From contig JADJSH010000004.1 in assembly GCA_016711805.1 (NCBI GenBank), forward strand, positions 1-64,000: 64,000 nucleotides of DNA, given 5' to 3'. Numbering within the stretch: the stretch's first letter is position 1; each line of letters opens with the position of its first letter. Positions 6,251 to 16,294 of the stretch are shown here, one piece after another. Origin of the DNA: Bacteroidota bacterium (GTDB taxonomy: Bacteria > Bacteroidota > Bacteroidia > B-17B0 > Aurantibacillaceae). A program made the position numbers and the translations under genes. The notes under the pieces were generated by a model. It saw nothing but the letters and a program-made list of their open reading frames with translations. It was not told the origin of the DNA and did not search any database.

Positions 6251-9238
6251 TTGATAACGAGGTTCCGACATATTTTTGTAATTTATTTTACTGTTTTTTA
6301 TTTTAGTGTAACTAGTTATGCTCAAAACACTGTTATAAAGCACTATGGAGTAAATCAGGGTTTACCTAGTTCCGAAACTTATTTTGTAACACAGGATAGC
6401 AAAGGCTATTTATGGATTGCCACCGATGCTGGAGCTGTAAAGTATGATGGTTATCAGTTTAGGACCTATACAACAGCCGATGGCCTTCCAGATAACACCG
6501 TTTTTAAAATACATGAAGATGCTTATGGTAGAGTTTGGTTTTCAACTTATTCTGGTCGTTTTGCCTATTATGTTCACAAAACGGATTCAGTTTATCCTAT
6601 AAAAGCTCACGAGAACTTAACTTCCATCGTTAAAACATTGCCTACTGATTTTATTTTCGATTCAAAAGATACCTTGTATGTTTCGATTGATAAAAAAGGC
6701 TATTTAAAAGTATATCCACCTTATTATGATGTTGTAAAAATATATCAATATGCCTCAAATTGCTTATATGTGAAGCAAATCGAAAAAAATAAATATTTGT
6801 ATGGCAAAAATTATTTACACGCCTTGCCTACAGCGTTTACCATTCCGCTTGTTTTTGATGATGTAAATGATTTAACGTTAAGTAAAATTGATACTTCAAC
6901 TCAAATTAAATCACATGGAGGGGCTATTTTTTTAGCAAATTCAGATAATAAAACGATTCTTTCTACTGGTAAAAATTTATTTGAAATTAATGACAAGCGC
7001 TTTTATTATTTTAAAAGTACAAGCACTAAGTTTGATACAACTTATAGTATTATTACAACAAATATAGACTCTCAAAATCGCCTTTGGTTAAATACTTTAG
7101 GTAAAGGCACTTATTTAAGTAGTTTAAATGGAGAGAAAACAAATTTATCTTTTCTTGAAGAAATGTCTGTTACCTCTACATTTCAAGATAATTCCAAAGG
7201 CTTATGGTTTTCTACACTCGAAGACGGCTTGTTTTATATCCCAACTTTAGAGTTTAAATTTTACAATAAAGAAAGCGGATTAAGTGCCGATAAAATATTT
7301 GCAATATCTAAACAGAAGAATAAACTCATCTGCTTAGCATCCGATTACTCGTTTAACGATATTGATTTAACTGATTTTTCTATTACACATCGTAAAAATA
7401 TAGATAACAGTTCCTTTTGGAATATTAAATCCTTTGGTAATGAATATGTTGTTTGTGGGAGCCCCGCACTAATTTTCGATGTACATTCCAAAGATGGCAT
7501 TCCGCTTTATTATAAAGATAAAGAATTGAAGCAGTTTTTAAGAATGAAGGATTCAGAAAATTTTGATACTGAATATTTGTTAGGTTGTGAATACGGAACT
7601 TTATATCTGATTAATAAAAAAACAGGTTTTGCCAAGGAGATTGTAAAAGATTTGCCTACTATATTTTCGATATGCAAAGTTGATGATAAAATTTATTTAG
7701 GAACAAAAACAGGCGTTTATAAATATGCTAATAATAGATTAGTGTTTTTAGGAGATAGTATTCCATTATTAAAAAGTAGAATAGACGATATACTGTATGT
7801 TAATCAACAATTGTTTATTGCAACAAAAGGTAATGGTGTATTAATTTATGATGAATCTAATTCTGTTGCTCGTTATACGGAACGCGAAGGTTTAGCTAGT
7901 AATATGGCTAAATTTTTAACCACTGACAATAAAGGTGATGTATGGGTAGGAACAAACAGAGGAATATCTCGATTAAAAAAGATTGGCAATAATCATTATA
8001 AAGTTAATACTATTAATTTGTCGGAAGGGTTAGTTTCTAGTGAAATAAATCAATTATTGGTTCATGATACTTTATTATTTTTTGCCACAAATAAGGGATT
8101 AGGTCAAATAAACGTTAAACAAGCTTTTAATGAAGGAATTGTTATACCTACCTATATTGAAGGATTATCTATTAATTCAGTTAAATATAATTTTGATTCT
8201 CCTTTATATTTGAATTATCATCAAAATTTTGTTCAGATCGTATTCAAAGGAGTTAATGTAAAAAGTGAAGGCCGAATTTTATATAAATACCGTTTAGAAG
8301 GATTAGATTCAAGTTGGACTTATTCTGAAAATACTTTTGTTCAATACACAACTTTACCACCCGGAAGTTATAGGTTTATTGTTTATGCCTTAAATTCTGA
8401 TGGTCAAATATCATCAAATCCGGCAGAAATCAATTTTATTATTCATGCACCATTTTGGAAAACGTGGTGGTTTTATGCAGCTTTATTCGCTTTTATTTTT
8501 ATCTTAATTTATTTAATTTATAAAAAACGTATACAGCTAATTCAACAACAAGAGAAAGAAAAGACCGAAATGAATAAACGTATTTCGGAATCAGAATTAA
8601 AAGCATTGCGTGCTCAAATGAATCCTCATTTCATGTTTAATGCCATTAATTCTATACAAAATTTTGTATTAAAAAATGATTCTAGGTCTGCACAAAAGTA
8701 TTTAACCAAATTTGCTCGATTGATACGTTCTGTTCTCGAAAACTCCAAGCACGATTTAGTGTGGCTTAATAAAGAAGTAGAAGCTCTTGAGTTATACGTT
8801 GAGCTAGAGGCTTTGCGTGCTTCATTTTGTTTTGATTATGAAATTATTTTAGAAGATAGTTTAAGTGCCGAAAATTTGTTCATTCCACCAATGATCATTC
8901 AGCCTTATATTGAAAATGCTATTTTGCATGGTATTATGCCTTTATCGGAAAGAAGAGGGAAATTAGAAATTAAGTTTACTAAGAATGGATCGGTATTAAA
9001 GTGCATTATTGATGATAATGGAATAGGTAGGAAAAAAGCAAAAGAAATTAAAGAAAGAAAACAATTGTCTCACCAATCAATGGGTATGGCTGTTACTCAA
9101 GATAGAATAGATATATTGAACGAACAAAATAATAATCTATTAACTAAAGTAGCAGTAATTGACAAGGTAATAAATGGTTCAGCTATTGGAACTACTGTAG
9201 AAATTACAATTAATATTAAAAATTCTCAAAATGATTAA
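6251..9238 (+). CDS. Two-component propeller sensor histidine kinase, LytS type
   Basis: A 995-residue inner-membrane sensor. N-terminal signal peptide (ends near SYAQN); periplasmic ligand-binding beta-propeller repeats of the Reg_prop type (e.g. DSKGYLWIATDAG, DNKGDVWVGTNRGISRL); a Y_Y_Y domain (YKYRLEGLDSSW to PPGSYRF, ~680-725); one membrane helix (~738-757); then a LytS/His_kinase module with phosphoacceptor His793 (RAQMNPHFMFNAINS) and ATP-binding Asn889 (QPYIENAILHG). The start is TTG at 6251; an in-frame stop just upstream leaves no ATG. It overlaps the response regulator by 8 bp. Such propellers often sense glycans, but the location among GG peptides suggests it senses the exported peptides or a linked cue (inference). 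Confidence 0.92.
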   Translation: MITRFRHIFVIYFTVFYFSVTSYAQNTVIKHYGVNQGLPSSETYFVTQDSKGYLWIATDAGAVKYDGYQFRTYTTADGLPDNTVFKIHEDAYGRVWFSTYSGRFAYYVHKTDSVYPIKAHENLTSIVKTLPTDFIFDSKDTLYVSIDKKGYLKVYPPYYDVVKIYQYASNCLYVKQIEKNKYLYGKNYLHALPTAFTIPLVFDDVNDLTLSKIDTSTQIKSHGGAIFLANSDNKTILSTGKNLFEINDKRFYYFKSTSTKFDTTYSIITTNIDSQNRLWLNTLGKGTYLSSLNGEKTNLSFLEEMSVTSTFQDNSKGLWFSTLEDGLFYIPTLEFKFYNKESGLSADKIFAISKQKNKLICLASDYSFNDIDLTDFSITHRKNIDNSSFWNIKSFGNEYVVCGSPALIFDVHSKDGIPLYYKDKELKQFLRMKDSENFDTEYLLGCEYGTLYLINKKTGFAKEIVKDLPTIFSICKVDDKIYLGTKTGVYKYANNRLVFLGDSIPLLKSRIDDILYVNQQLFIATKGNGVLIYDESNSVARYTEREGLASNMAKFLTTDNKGDVWVGTNRGISRLKKIGNNHYKVNTINLSEGLVSSEINQLLVHDTLLFFATNKGLGQINVKQAFNEGIVIPTYIEGLSINSVKYNFDSPLYLNYHQNFVQIVFKGVNVKSEGRILYKYRLEGLDSSWTYSENTFVQYTTLPPGSYRFIVYALNSDGQISSNPAEINFIIHAPFWKTWWFYAALFAFIFILIYLIYKKRIQLIQQQEKEKTEMNKRISESELKALRAQMNPHFMFNAINSIQNFVLKNDSRSAQKYLTKFARLIRSVLENSKHDLVWLNKEVEALELYVELEALRASFCFDYEIILEDSLSAENLFIPPMIIQPYIENAILHGIMPLSERRGKLEIKFTKNGSVLKCIIDDNGIGRKKAKEIKERKQLSHQSMGMAVTQDRIDILNEQNNNLLTKVAVIDKVINGSAIGTTVEITINIKNSQND

Positions 9239-9980
9239 CGCAATTATAGTGGATGATGAAAAAGATGGAGCAGAGGTTTTGCAGTTTTTAATTAAGCAAA
9301 ATTGTCCTCAAGTAAATATTCTTTCTATAGAACATTCTGTTGAAAATGCCATTTCATCCATACAACATAAAAAACCAAATTTAATATTTTTAGATATTGA
9401 AATGCCTACTTGGACAGGCTTTGATGTTATACAGCATACTCGAGATATTGGCTATGAAACTATATTTATCACGGCCTATGAGCATTATGCCATTAAAGCA
9501 TTTAAAACTAACGCTATTGATTATTTGTTAAAGCCGATTGATGTTGATGAGCTAATTAATGCAGTTAACAATGCTGAAAAAAGAATTTCGTCTTCTACTA
9601 AAAATAGTAATGCAGCTATTGAATCATTAATTTTAAGTGCTATTCAAAAAAATAAGAAAATATCAATCCCTTCTCAGGAGGGTATTTTATGGGTAGATTT
9701 AGACGATATTATTCGCTTGGAGGCAGAATCTAATTATACACATGTATATTTGAAAGGTAAGAAAAAAATGATGATTGCTAAGACTCTTAAAAGTTTTGAA
9801 GATCAATTATCTAACACTATGTTTTGCCGCATACATAGCGCTCATTTAATTAATTTGAATGAAATTGAAAAATATATTAAAGGAGATGGTGGTATTGTTG
9901 TATTAAAAGATGGCGCTAACATCCCAGTTTCTAGAGCAAATAAAACAGAATTACTGACCAAATTAAATCTGTATCTTTAA
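9231..9980 (+). CDS. LytTR-family response regulator
   Basis: This 249-residue regulator has a receiver domain (1-~120) with acidic pair Asp8/Asp9, phosphoacceptor Asp55 (LIFLDIEMP), Thr81 and Lys101 (LLKP), and a C-terminal LytTR DNA-binding domain (~143-245; IIRLEAESNYTHVYL, FCRIHSAHLINL, IPVSRANK). It is coupled to the kinase by an 8-bp overlap and is its cognate partner. LytTR proteins bind paired direct repeats about two helical turns apart; the repeats at 2118-2150 and 6150-6182 are the obvious targets in this window (inference). Confidence 0.95.
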   Translation: MINAIIVDDEKDGAEVLQFLIKQNCPQVNILSIEHSVENAISSIQHKKPNLIFLDIEMPTWTGFDVIQHTRDIGYETIFITAYEHYAIKAFKTNAIDYLLKPIDVDELINAVNNAEKRISSSTKNSNAAIESLILSAIQKNKKISIPSQEGILWVDLDDIIRLEAESNYTHVYLKGKKKMMIAKTLKSFEDQLSNTMFCRIHSAHLINLNEIEKYIKGDGGIVVLKDGANIPVSRANKTELLTKLNLYL

Positions 9981-9992
9981 GAAATTTATTTC

Positions 9993-10493
9993 TTGAAAAA
10001 CATTTTATTAATATCCGATACCCATAGTCATCTAGACAAGGCTTTACTAAAGCATATGGAGGCTGCTGATGAAGTATGGCACGCAGGCGATATTGGCAAT
10101 TTAAATGCAGTTACAGATGTAATTAAAAAAATAAAACCGCTCAAGGCAGTTTACGGTAATATTGACGATGCTGATGCAAGAAAAGAGTTTCCTAAAAATC
10201 TAATTTTCAGTTGCGAAGACGTGAAGGTTTTTATCACTCATATTTGCGGTTCCCCAACTAATTACTTAAAAGAAGTAAAAGACATTATAGTTGCAGAAAA
10301 ACCTAAGTTGTTTATTTGTGGTCATTCACATATTTTAAAAGTGATGTATCAGGAGCAATACGATGTGTTGCATATGAATCCTGGTGCTTGCGGTATTCAT
10401 GGTTTTCATCAAATTAAGACAGTATTACGTTTTGTAATTGATAGAGATGAAGTTAAAGATTTAGCTATTATTGAATTGGGGAATAGAGTTTAG
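9993..10493 (+). CDS. YfcE/MJ0936-type metallophosphoesterase
   Basis: This 166-residue single-domain protein belongs to the calcineurin-like phosphoesterase superfamily. The metal-ligand motifs appear in order: LISDTHSH, AGDIGN, VYGNID, a His in FITHICG, and CGHSHI. Cytosolic members act as phosphodiesterases on small substrates; the substrate cannot be read here. The start is TTG at 9993, four codons after the regulator's stop and in the same frame; the fold begins at once (KNILLISDTH), which supports that start. It may be cotranscribed with the two-component genes but has no evident link to peptide export. Confidence 0.9.
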   Translation: MKNILLISDTHSHLDKALLKHMEAADEVWHAGDIGNLNAVTDVIKKIKPLKAVYGNIDDADARKEFPKNLIFSCEDVKVFITHICGSPTNYLKEVKDIIVAEKPKLFICGHSHILKVMYQEQYDVLHMNPGACGIHGFHQIKTVLRFVIDRDEVKDLAIIELGNRV

Positions 10494-10497
10494 AGAA

Positions 10498-12486
10498 TTA
10501 GTTTAATATTAAAAAGCGTTGCCCTGAAAGCGAATCACGTATTTCTATTTTGATGTTAAAATACTTCTTGAAATTCACATCTAGACTTTTAGGACAGATT
10601 AAATATTTGATACCGTTTTCCTTAATGAAATCAATTTGATTAGAGAGTGAATCTTTAAATGATTTACCATTCGTTTTCTCGCTTAAATATTGATTGTAAG
10701 GGCTTCGCTTTACCGTTTTTTCTAATTGATAATTGTTTAGTATAGGAACTCTGTTTTTTGACGTTAAATTATATGGCACGTATAATTTTGAAGATATAAC
10801 TGGAGGCATACAGTAATATTCGTAAGGATATTGAATAGCAGTATTATTGAAAAAAGTTGAATCAAAAAATGTAACTCCTTTTATATTTTCCTTAAGCTTA
10901 TCACATTCATTATTTATTTCACTAATGTATTTTATTGAGAATTTTATATCATTTTTATCTTCTTTTTTATATGATGTTAGGGATGAATAACAATTGAAAA
11001 TTAGGGATAATGTAATTATAACTACCCCAAACAATGTATAATTTGCATTAGTGTTATTTAAATACGATAATAGAAGTATGAAAGAAAATGCGAATAGAAC
11101 ATGCCAAAGTGAAAGTGTATTTGTGTATAATTGGTAGGCATCATCCATTAGGTATAAACTACTTCTAAATAGTATACCAACTGATAATATTATTGTAAAG
11201 AGAAATAAGATTGATTTATATGGAGGTTGAATTTGTTTTTTTAAGAATAGCCAAATGATAATTAAAATAAGAGGAAAATAGTTTGTAAGAAATAGGAAAG
11301 GTATGATGTATGATTTTAGAAGTAATTCAACGATATAAAATTTTATCCTATGCCACGTAAATTCGGTTAAATCCGTATATGAAAATATATTTTTATCTAA
11401 TCTGTAATTGAAGTCGTTTAGTTTATTTAGATAATAAAACAGACCGATAAACACTAATAAACTTAAAATATATATATTTAGTCTTACATGGAATTTTCTG
11501 TCATTATTTGCAATAACATAATAAAAACTATATAATGCTGTTCCTAAATATATAGCAGGCGCTAAACTGATCGAAACAATAGGTATAATTAAAAGAATAA
11601 TAAGAGAGTTTCTTTTGTTTTTATGTAATGCGAATGAAATGATTGTAAATAATGTAATTCCATAAACAATATTTAGTTTATTGCCGTATCGTTCCAGTAG
11701 TCCTTCCATTTGGGAACAATAACTATACATATGAAATTGATTTTCGGATATATTTAACCCTCCAATAAATAGTAGTAGAAATGCCGTTATTTTGTATTTC
11801 CATTTCATTAATCCCAGATTTTCAAAACAACCCATTAATCCAAATAGAAATATTCCAGTAAAAAAACAGTAGGTAATTAAATAAAGACATAAGGAGTAAT
11901 TTAAGTTGAATAGATTTGCTATAAATCCATTAAACCATAGGTCAAAATAATGATAAGGTGTTGGAAAATGATATTTATTGTTGATGAAGTTAGACATTGC
12001 AAAGGTGTTTTCTTGGCCCGAATGAATTAGGCATTTTGAAAGTTCTGCATAATAGATGCTATCTTTTGGAAAGGGATTAATTGATTGTGATTTAAAATCA
12101 AAGACAATGTAAGCCTGAATTAGAAATACAATTAACATCAATAGCATAGATGAGCCAATGATTTTTAAGTTGAATTCTGGTTTTTGTAAATTAGTTGATT
12201 GTATAATTTCTTTTTGATGAAATAGCTTATCTTCTAGGAAAATGAACACACTAATTAAGATTATTGCTAAACTGATTGTTTTTCCTCCTGTATATATTAG
12301 AGATATAATTACGATAAGAGTAATCGATCCTAAAAGTGTATTTCTGAAAATTGTTAAATAGAAATTTGAGTAGCTGTTATTTGACTTTATCAATTTTAAT
12401 AGAATACTTCCAATAAAATTACAAGTAGCGAAAAGAAGAATGAGGATAAAGAAATATGAAGTAAGTATTGACGCTATTTGATCCAT
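10498..12486 (-). CDS. Large multi-pass membrane protein, possibly GT-C-like
   Basis: A 662-residue protein with about a dozen hydrophobic segments spread over residues 1-~500 and a soluble C-terminal tail (~510-662). I do not recognise a named family. An extended loop near 135-180 contains FPKDSIYYAEL and HFPTPYHYFDLW, which recalls the acidic first loop of GT-C glycosyltransferases or O-antigen polymerase-like proteins, but no diagnostic motif is secure. It ends 5 bp from the convergent phosphoesterase gene. Function unknown; envelope glycan transfer is only a guess. Confidence 0.75.
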   Translation of the reverse strand: MDQIASILTSYFFILILLFATCNFIGSILLKLIKSNNSYSNFYLTIFRNTLLGSITLIVIISLIYTGGKTISLAIILISVFIFLEDKLFHQKEIIQSTNLQKPEFNLKIIGSSMLLMLIVFLIQAYIVFDFKSQSINPFPKDSIYYAELSKCLIHSGQENTFAMSNFINNKYHFPTPYHYFDLWFNGFIANLFNLNYSLCLYLITYCFFTGIFLFGLMGCFENLGLMKWKYKITAFLLLFIGGLNISENQFHMYSYCSQMEGLLERYGNKLNIVYGITLFTIISFALHKNKRNSLIILLIIPIVSISLAPAIYLGTALYSFYYVIANNDRKFHVRLNIYILSLLVFIGLFYYLNKLNDFNYRLDKNIFSYTDLTEFTWHRIKFYIVELLLKSYIIPFLFLTNYFPLILIIIWLFLKKQIQPPYKSILFLFTIILSVGILFRSSLYLMDDAYQLYTNTLSLWHVLFAFSFILLLSYLNNTNANYTLFGVVIITLSLIFNCYSSLTSYKKEDKNDIKFSIKYISEINNECDKLKENIKGVTFFDSTFFNNTAIQYPYEYYCMPPVISSKLYVPYNLTSKNRVPILNNYQLEKTVKRSPYNQYLSEKTNGKSFKDSLSNQIDFIKENGIKYLICPKSLDVNFKKYFNIKIEIRDSLSGQRFLILN

Positions 12487-12544
12487 GATTCTTAATAAAT
12501 ATAGAAAGATTTGTTCATTTAAACATAGTTAAAATATGTCCAAT

Positions 12545-12582
12545 AAAAAAAGCACCAACCATTTTGTAGTTGATGCTTTTTT
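12545..12582 (-). terminator. Intrinsic terminator of the subtilase gene
   Basis: An imperfect stem (A-run, GCACCAAC pairing with GTTGATGC, T-run) lies just past the minus-strand subtilase stop at 12599. A and T tracts on the two sides complete a rho-independent terminator; a few mismatches are present. Confidence 0.7.
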
Positions 12583-12598
12583 GAGCTTTAATTTTTAC

Positions 12599-15577
12599 CT
12601 ATTTAGTAATAATCACTTTTCCTTTTAAGGAAGCGTTATCTGTTTTAATTTGATAAAAATATGTACCAACTGGCAGCTGACTTACATCAGTTGTGATTTG
12701 GTTAAATCCAGAGTTCATATTGTTTTTAACAAGGTGTTTCATGGTTTGACCTAAAGTATTTACCAAAATAATATCTACATTTTCAGATTTTGTAGTATTA
12801 ATCATGAAATTTAAATCGCTATTAGTTGGATTAGGGAATACAACAGCGTTTAGTTCATTGGTACTATTGTTTTTAATACCAGTTACAACTGGAGGAGGTC
12901 CATCATAATGAACTTGAGCGCTATCCGCACTTTTTTTAATATCAGTTAAATCATCTCCAGCAATTAAAGCAAAAGCAACTTTTGCACTATCGCCCGCTGC
13001 AATGGTAAATGGACCTGAACTCATAACTCCAACAATGTCTTCACCATCTGCATCTGCAGTACCAGCCAGGTATCTGTTAGTAGATAATGTAGTGTATTTA
13101 TCTCCTGTTCCAAAATAGTCAGTTGCGTCATTAATATCAACGCCGCCGCCACCGCCAGCTATATTGTCGATATTATAGCACACCGGACCAGCCGTATTGG
13201 TTAATAGTTTGATGCCTGCAAATTTACCACCTGTTGCCGTTGAATAGATGTAGCCCATTTTTGTCGCAGCGTCATAGTTTGATTTGTTTGTTGAAGCAGT
13301 TGCCGCATCAATGTCCCAATCGGCAGCAATACCAGCATATAATGTATTAATTGGAGTTGTACCACTATTTTTCATAACATATTCTACAATCACATATTTT
13401 CTGTTTCCAGGAGTGCTCCATGCGTAAGCGCTATGAGATACTAATAGATTTTGCACTGGTGTAGCTACTGCGTCATTAAAACGACCATGGACATCAAATT
13501 CAGAAAACACAGCTGGTATTGTTTTATATGCTTTTACTACTGATTGAAAATCAGCATCAGCAGTTCCAGCGGTTTCACCTCTGAATGAATCTGAAACTTT
13601 TGTGCTAGCAGAACCAAACATAACAGATGCTTCATATAATAAATTAGTCCCCATATAAGTAAATCCTAAACCTTGTAATTGCCCATCAGCGTTGTAACCG
13701 ATTTTTCCTTTGCTTGTTATCGTGGTAGCTACATCATTTATTGCAATATTTATATAATCCACATTAACAGTTACTTTAAAAAAGTAAACATCACTGTATG
13801 TGCCATCATACAAAGTAACTTTAAAGGTAATTACAGTATTATCAGGTGTACCAGTATTGATTTTAAATTTAAACGGATCGCTATTGTTGTTTACAGTAGC
13901 AAGTGTATTAACAACTCCTAAACTTGTTGTATTATCAATAGAGGTTAGATTAGCGCCACCTACAACAGCAGTTATACTAGCCGATAAATTACTTGTAGGA
14001 GCTAAGTAGTTAATAAAATCACCTGTAATAAATAAGCTATCGCCAATAACTAATGCATTGTCGTTATGATCTACAATCACTTCATTTGCAAAAACAACTG
14101 ATGGAGCTGCAGGGTCCGTTAAAGCACGTTGTAAATTCATTCTACCTTTCCCTAGCTTATTTTGCATACTAGCAAGTGGGTTTCCAGTTCCAGTGATATT
14201 AGGACCAGTAGTATAGTGATTATCGGATGTTTGTTTTAAACGTTGACCAATTTGCAGTGCGTTTGTATAATTAAATTTTGATTGAACTAAACCTGCACCG
14301 CCAGCTGTAATTGGAGATGACATAGATGTTCCACTCATATTACCATATGAGTTATTATATAATGTTGTGTAAATATTCTCACCTGGGGTGCTAAGATCAA
14401 CTGAATAATGATACGTTGAAAACGAAGCTCGTGAATCACTAGTGGATTTTGTTGCCGCTACAGATAGCACATAGTTATATGAAGTAGGAAAATTTTGTTC
14501 GTCAATACCAGAATTACCTGCTGATGCAACAACTAAACAGTTTTTGTTGATTGTCGCATAGTCAACAATTACTTGTCCAAAAGAACCGCCTCCAGGTCCA
14601 CCCCATGAACAATTAATAATTTTAGCGCCATGATCAGCAGCATAGGTTATTCCTTCGTATCCAGCAATAACGTACCCAACTCCACCAGCACCTCTAGTAT
14701 CATTATCAGCTGAACATTTTACAGGTAGTAATTTACAGTTCCAACCAATTCCTGCTACACCTACTGTATTATTAGTTGCAGCAGAGGCACAACCAGAAAC
14801 ATGCGAACCATGATTGTTATTATTACCCATAATATTTGGGTTATTATCTCCAACTACATTATTATAATCTGCACCTGCTAAATCATAGCCTCTATTATTA
14901 TCTATATAGCCATCGCCATCATCATCAGTACCGTTAATTGGATCAGCTGTATTAATCGCAAATTGTGTTACTAAATCTGGATGATCTGTATCTGTACCCG
15001 AATCTACGATTCCTATAACAACCGATGAAGTGCCTTGAGAACCTCCTAATGCTAAATCCCAAGCAGCATAAGCTCTAATACGAGTTAAGAACCCACTTTG
15101 ATTTGTAATAGAAGGATCGTTAGGAGTAACATTATGCATTTGATAATTATAATGAGGCTCAGCAAACTCAAATAAATTGGTTGCTAATAATTGATTAGCC
15201 GCATCTTCAATACTTACATTATTGGTATACTTTAATTCATAAATTAAAGATAAATCGGCGTATGCTTGACCTAATTCATTTTTTACTCTTTCAGGAGGCG
15301 CATGATTTGGAAATTTTTTACCAAATGTATTTACTCCAACATAAGCTAATACTTGATCTAATAAAGGATTATTGATTTTAGTATTGCTAGTAATACTTCT
15401 GTATTGAGGTTTTACTTTAAATACGATTGTTTTTGCAGAATAATCGTTAACCGTAAGATTAGATGGCATAATAAATTGCTTTCTAGCCTTTAAGGGTTGA
15501 GATAATTGACCTTGCGCAGAGGTAGTGAACTGCGAAATAGACATTAATCCTAATAAAGAATAAGTAATAAATTTCAT
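12599..15577 (-). CDS. Secreted subtilisin-like (S8) protease with T9SS sorting domain
   Basis: A 992-residue secreted protease. Signal peptide (~1-22), propeptide (~25-150), then a peptidase S8 domain with the triad Asp192 (GIVDSGTD), His256 (NNHGSHVSG) and Ser418 (SGTSMSSP), plus oxyanion Asn355 (ASAGNSG). A Ca-binding-like loop TDDDGDGYID follows the Asp region. After ~490 come beta-rich domains, and the last ~80 residues are a type A sorting signal (VVFPNPTNSDLNF to LKGKVIITK). It should be carried through the outer membrane by type IX secretion and act as a surface or extracellular protease. All catalytic residues are present. Monocistronic. Confidence 0.95.
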   Translation of the reverse strand: MKFITYSLLGLMSISQFTTSAQGQLSQPLKARKQFIMPSNLTVNDYSAKTIVFKVKPQYRSITSNTKINNPLLDQVLAYVGVNTFGKKFPNHAPPERVKNELGQAYADLSLIYELKYTNNVSIEDAANQLLATNLFEFAEPHYNYQMHNVTPNDPSITNQSGFLTRIRAYAAWDLALGGSQGTSSVVIGIVDSGTDTDHPDLVTQFAINTADPINGTDDDGDGYIDNNRGYDLAGADYNNVVGDNNPNIMGNNNNHGSHVSGCASAATNNTVGVAGIGWNCKLLPVKCSADNDTRGAGGVGYVIAGYEGITYAADHGAKIINCSWGGPGGGSFGQVIVDYATINKNCLVVASAGNSGIDEQNFPTSYNYVLSVAATKSTSDSRASFSTYHYSVDLSTPGENIYTTLYNNSYGNMSGTSMSSPITAGGAGLVQSKFNYTNALQIGQRLKQTSDNHYTTGPNITGTGNPLASMQNKLGKGRMNLQRALTDPAAPSVVFANEVIVDHNDNALVIGDSLFITGDFINYLAPTSNLSASITAVVGGANLTSIDNTTSLGVVNTLATVNNNSDPFKFKINTGTPDNTVITFKVTLYDGTYSDVYFFKVTVNVDYINIAINDVATTITSKGKIGYNADGQLQGLGFTYMGTNLLYEASVMFGSASTKVSDSFRGETAGTADADFQSVVKAYKTIPAVFSEFDVHGRFNDAVATPVQNLLVSHSAYAWSTPGNRKYVIVEYVMKNSGTTPINTLYAGIAADWDIDAATASTNKSNYDAATKMGYIYSTATGGKFAGIKLLTNTAGPVCYNIDNIAGGGGGVDINDATDYFGTGDKYTTLSTNRYLAGTADADGEDIVGVMSSGPFTIAAGDSAKVAFALIAGDDLTDIKKSADSAQVHYDGPPPVVTGIKNNSTNELNAVVFPNPTNSDLNFMINTTKSENVDIILVNTLGQTMKHLVKNNMNSGFNQITTDVSQLPVGTYFYQIKTDNASLKGKVIITK

Positions 15578-15828
15578 GGTTGATTTTTTAGTTTATGATA
15601 AATATATATGAATTACACATTGTTTTTTTGCCACTCATAATATAAGTGCTCAATTATTCGTTAAATCTTTATTTCTACAGCAATTTTCCAAATTTCAACA
15701 GGAGTTTTCAGAATTTCTATAAGATTTAGCTCTTAAAAATGGTTAATTTTTTTGTTTTTATGTTTCGTTAACAAAGCTCCTTCTTTCATTGAAAAATATC
15801 TTTTGATATTTGAATAAATATATATTCA

Positions 15829-16284
15829 ATGAAGGCTACATATCTTATTATTTTACTAATAGCATTTTTCAGTACGTTTTCTCAAATGCAACAATCGGGA
15901 AATTTATTTGTTCAAAATAATATAAATATCCCTGTTCAAACTATTCAAAATGCTAATTATTTGAATAATGATGACAATGATAACAATCCTATAGAGCAAC
16001 AACAGCGTAATTTCATCAATGATAATATTTCAAATATTAATCAATCTCAACAAAGTTATAATTCAATCAAACAATCGAATGATGTTTCTGATAGTAATGG
16101 AAAAGGTCTAGAGATGTCTTTCAATTTCACATCACGATCATCAGCATCTTCGTCAAGTAAAAAAATACATAAACGTACATTTCATAAAAAGCTTACTAAG
16201 TTTAATCGCAAACTTTACGGGAAAATGACCTTGCATAAAAAAAGCAAACACCTAGTTGATGTTTGCTTTAATTGGAGTAAATAA
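15829..16284 (+). CDS. Small exported Asn/Gln-rich protein with basic C-terminus
   Basis: A 151-residue protein of no family I recognise. Residues 1-~18 form a signal peptide; ~25-90 are rich in Asn, Gln and Asp and look disordered; a Ser-rich linker (RSSASSSS) leads to a Lys/Arg-rich end with FHKKLTKFNRKLYGKM and VDVCFNW. The composition suggests a structural or matrix-associated periplasmic protein, but this is a guess. The final codons contain the hairpin that serves as terminator for the convergent rpoD gene. Confidence 0.65.
   Translation: MKATYLIILLIAFFSTFSQMQQSGNLFVQNNINIPVQTIQNANYLNNDDNDNNPIEQQQRNFINDNISNINQSQQSYNSIKQSNDVSDSNGKGLEMSFNFTSRSSASSSSKKIHKRTFHKKLTKFNRKLYGKMTLHKKSKHLVDVCFNWSK
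16241..16269 (-). terminator. rpoD terminator embedded in the convergent coding sequence
   Basis: A perfect 10-bp stem, AAAGCAAACA/TGTTTGCTTT, with a 9-base loop. On the minus strand it is followed by a seven-T run, so it terminates rpoD (stop 16295). It lies inside the last codons of the plus-strand gene ending at 16284. Confidence 0.75.
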
Positions 16285-16294
16285 TCAATAAAGA

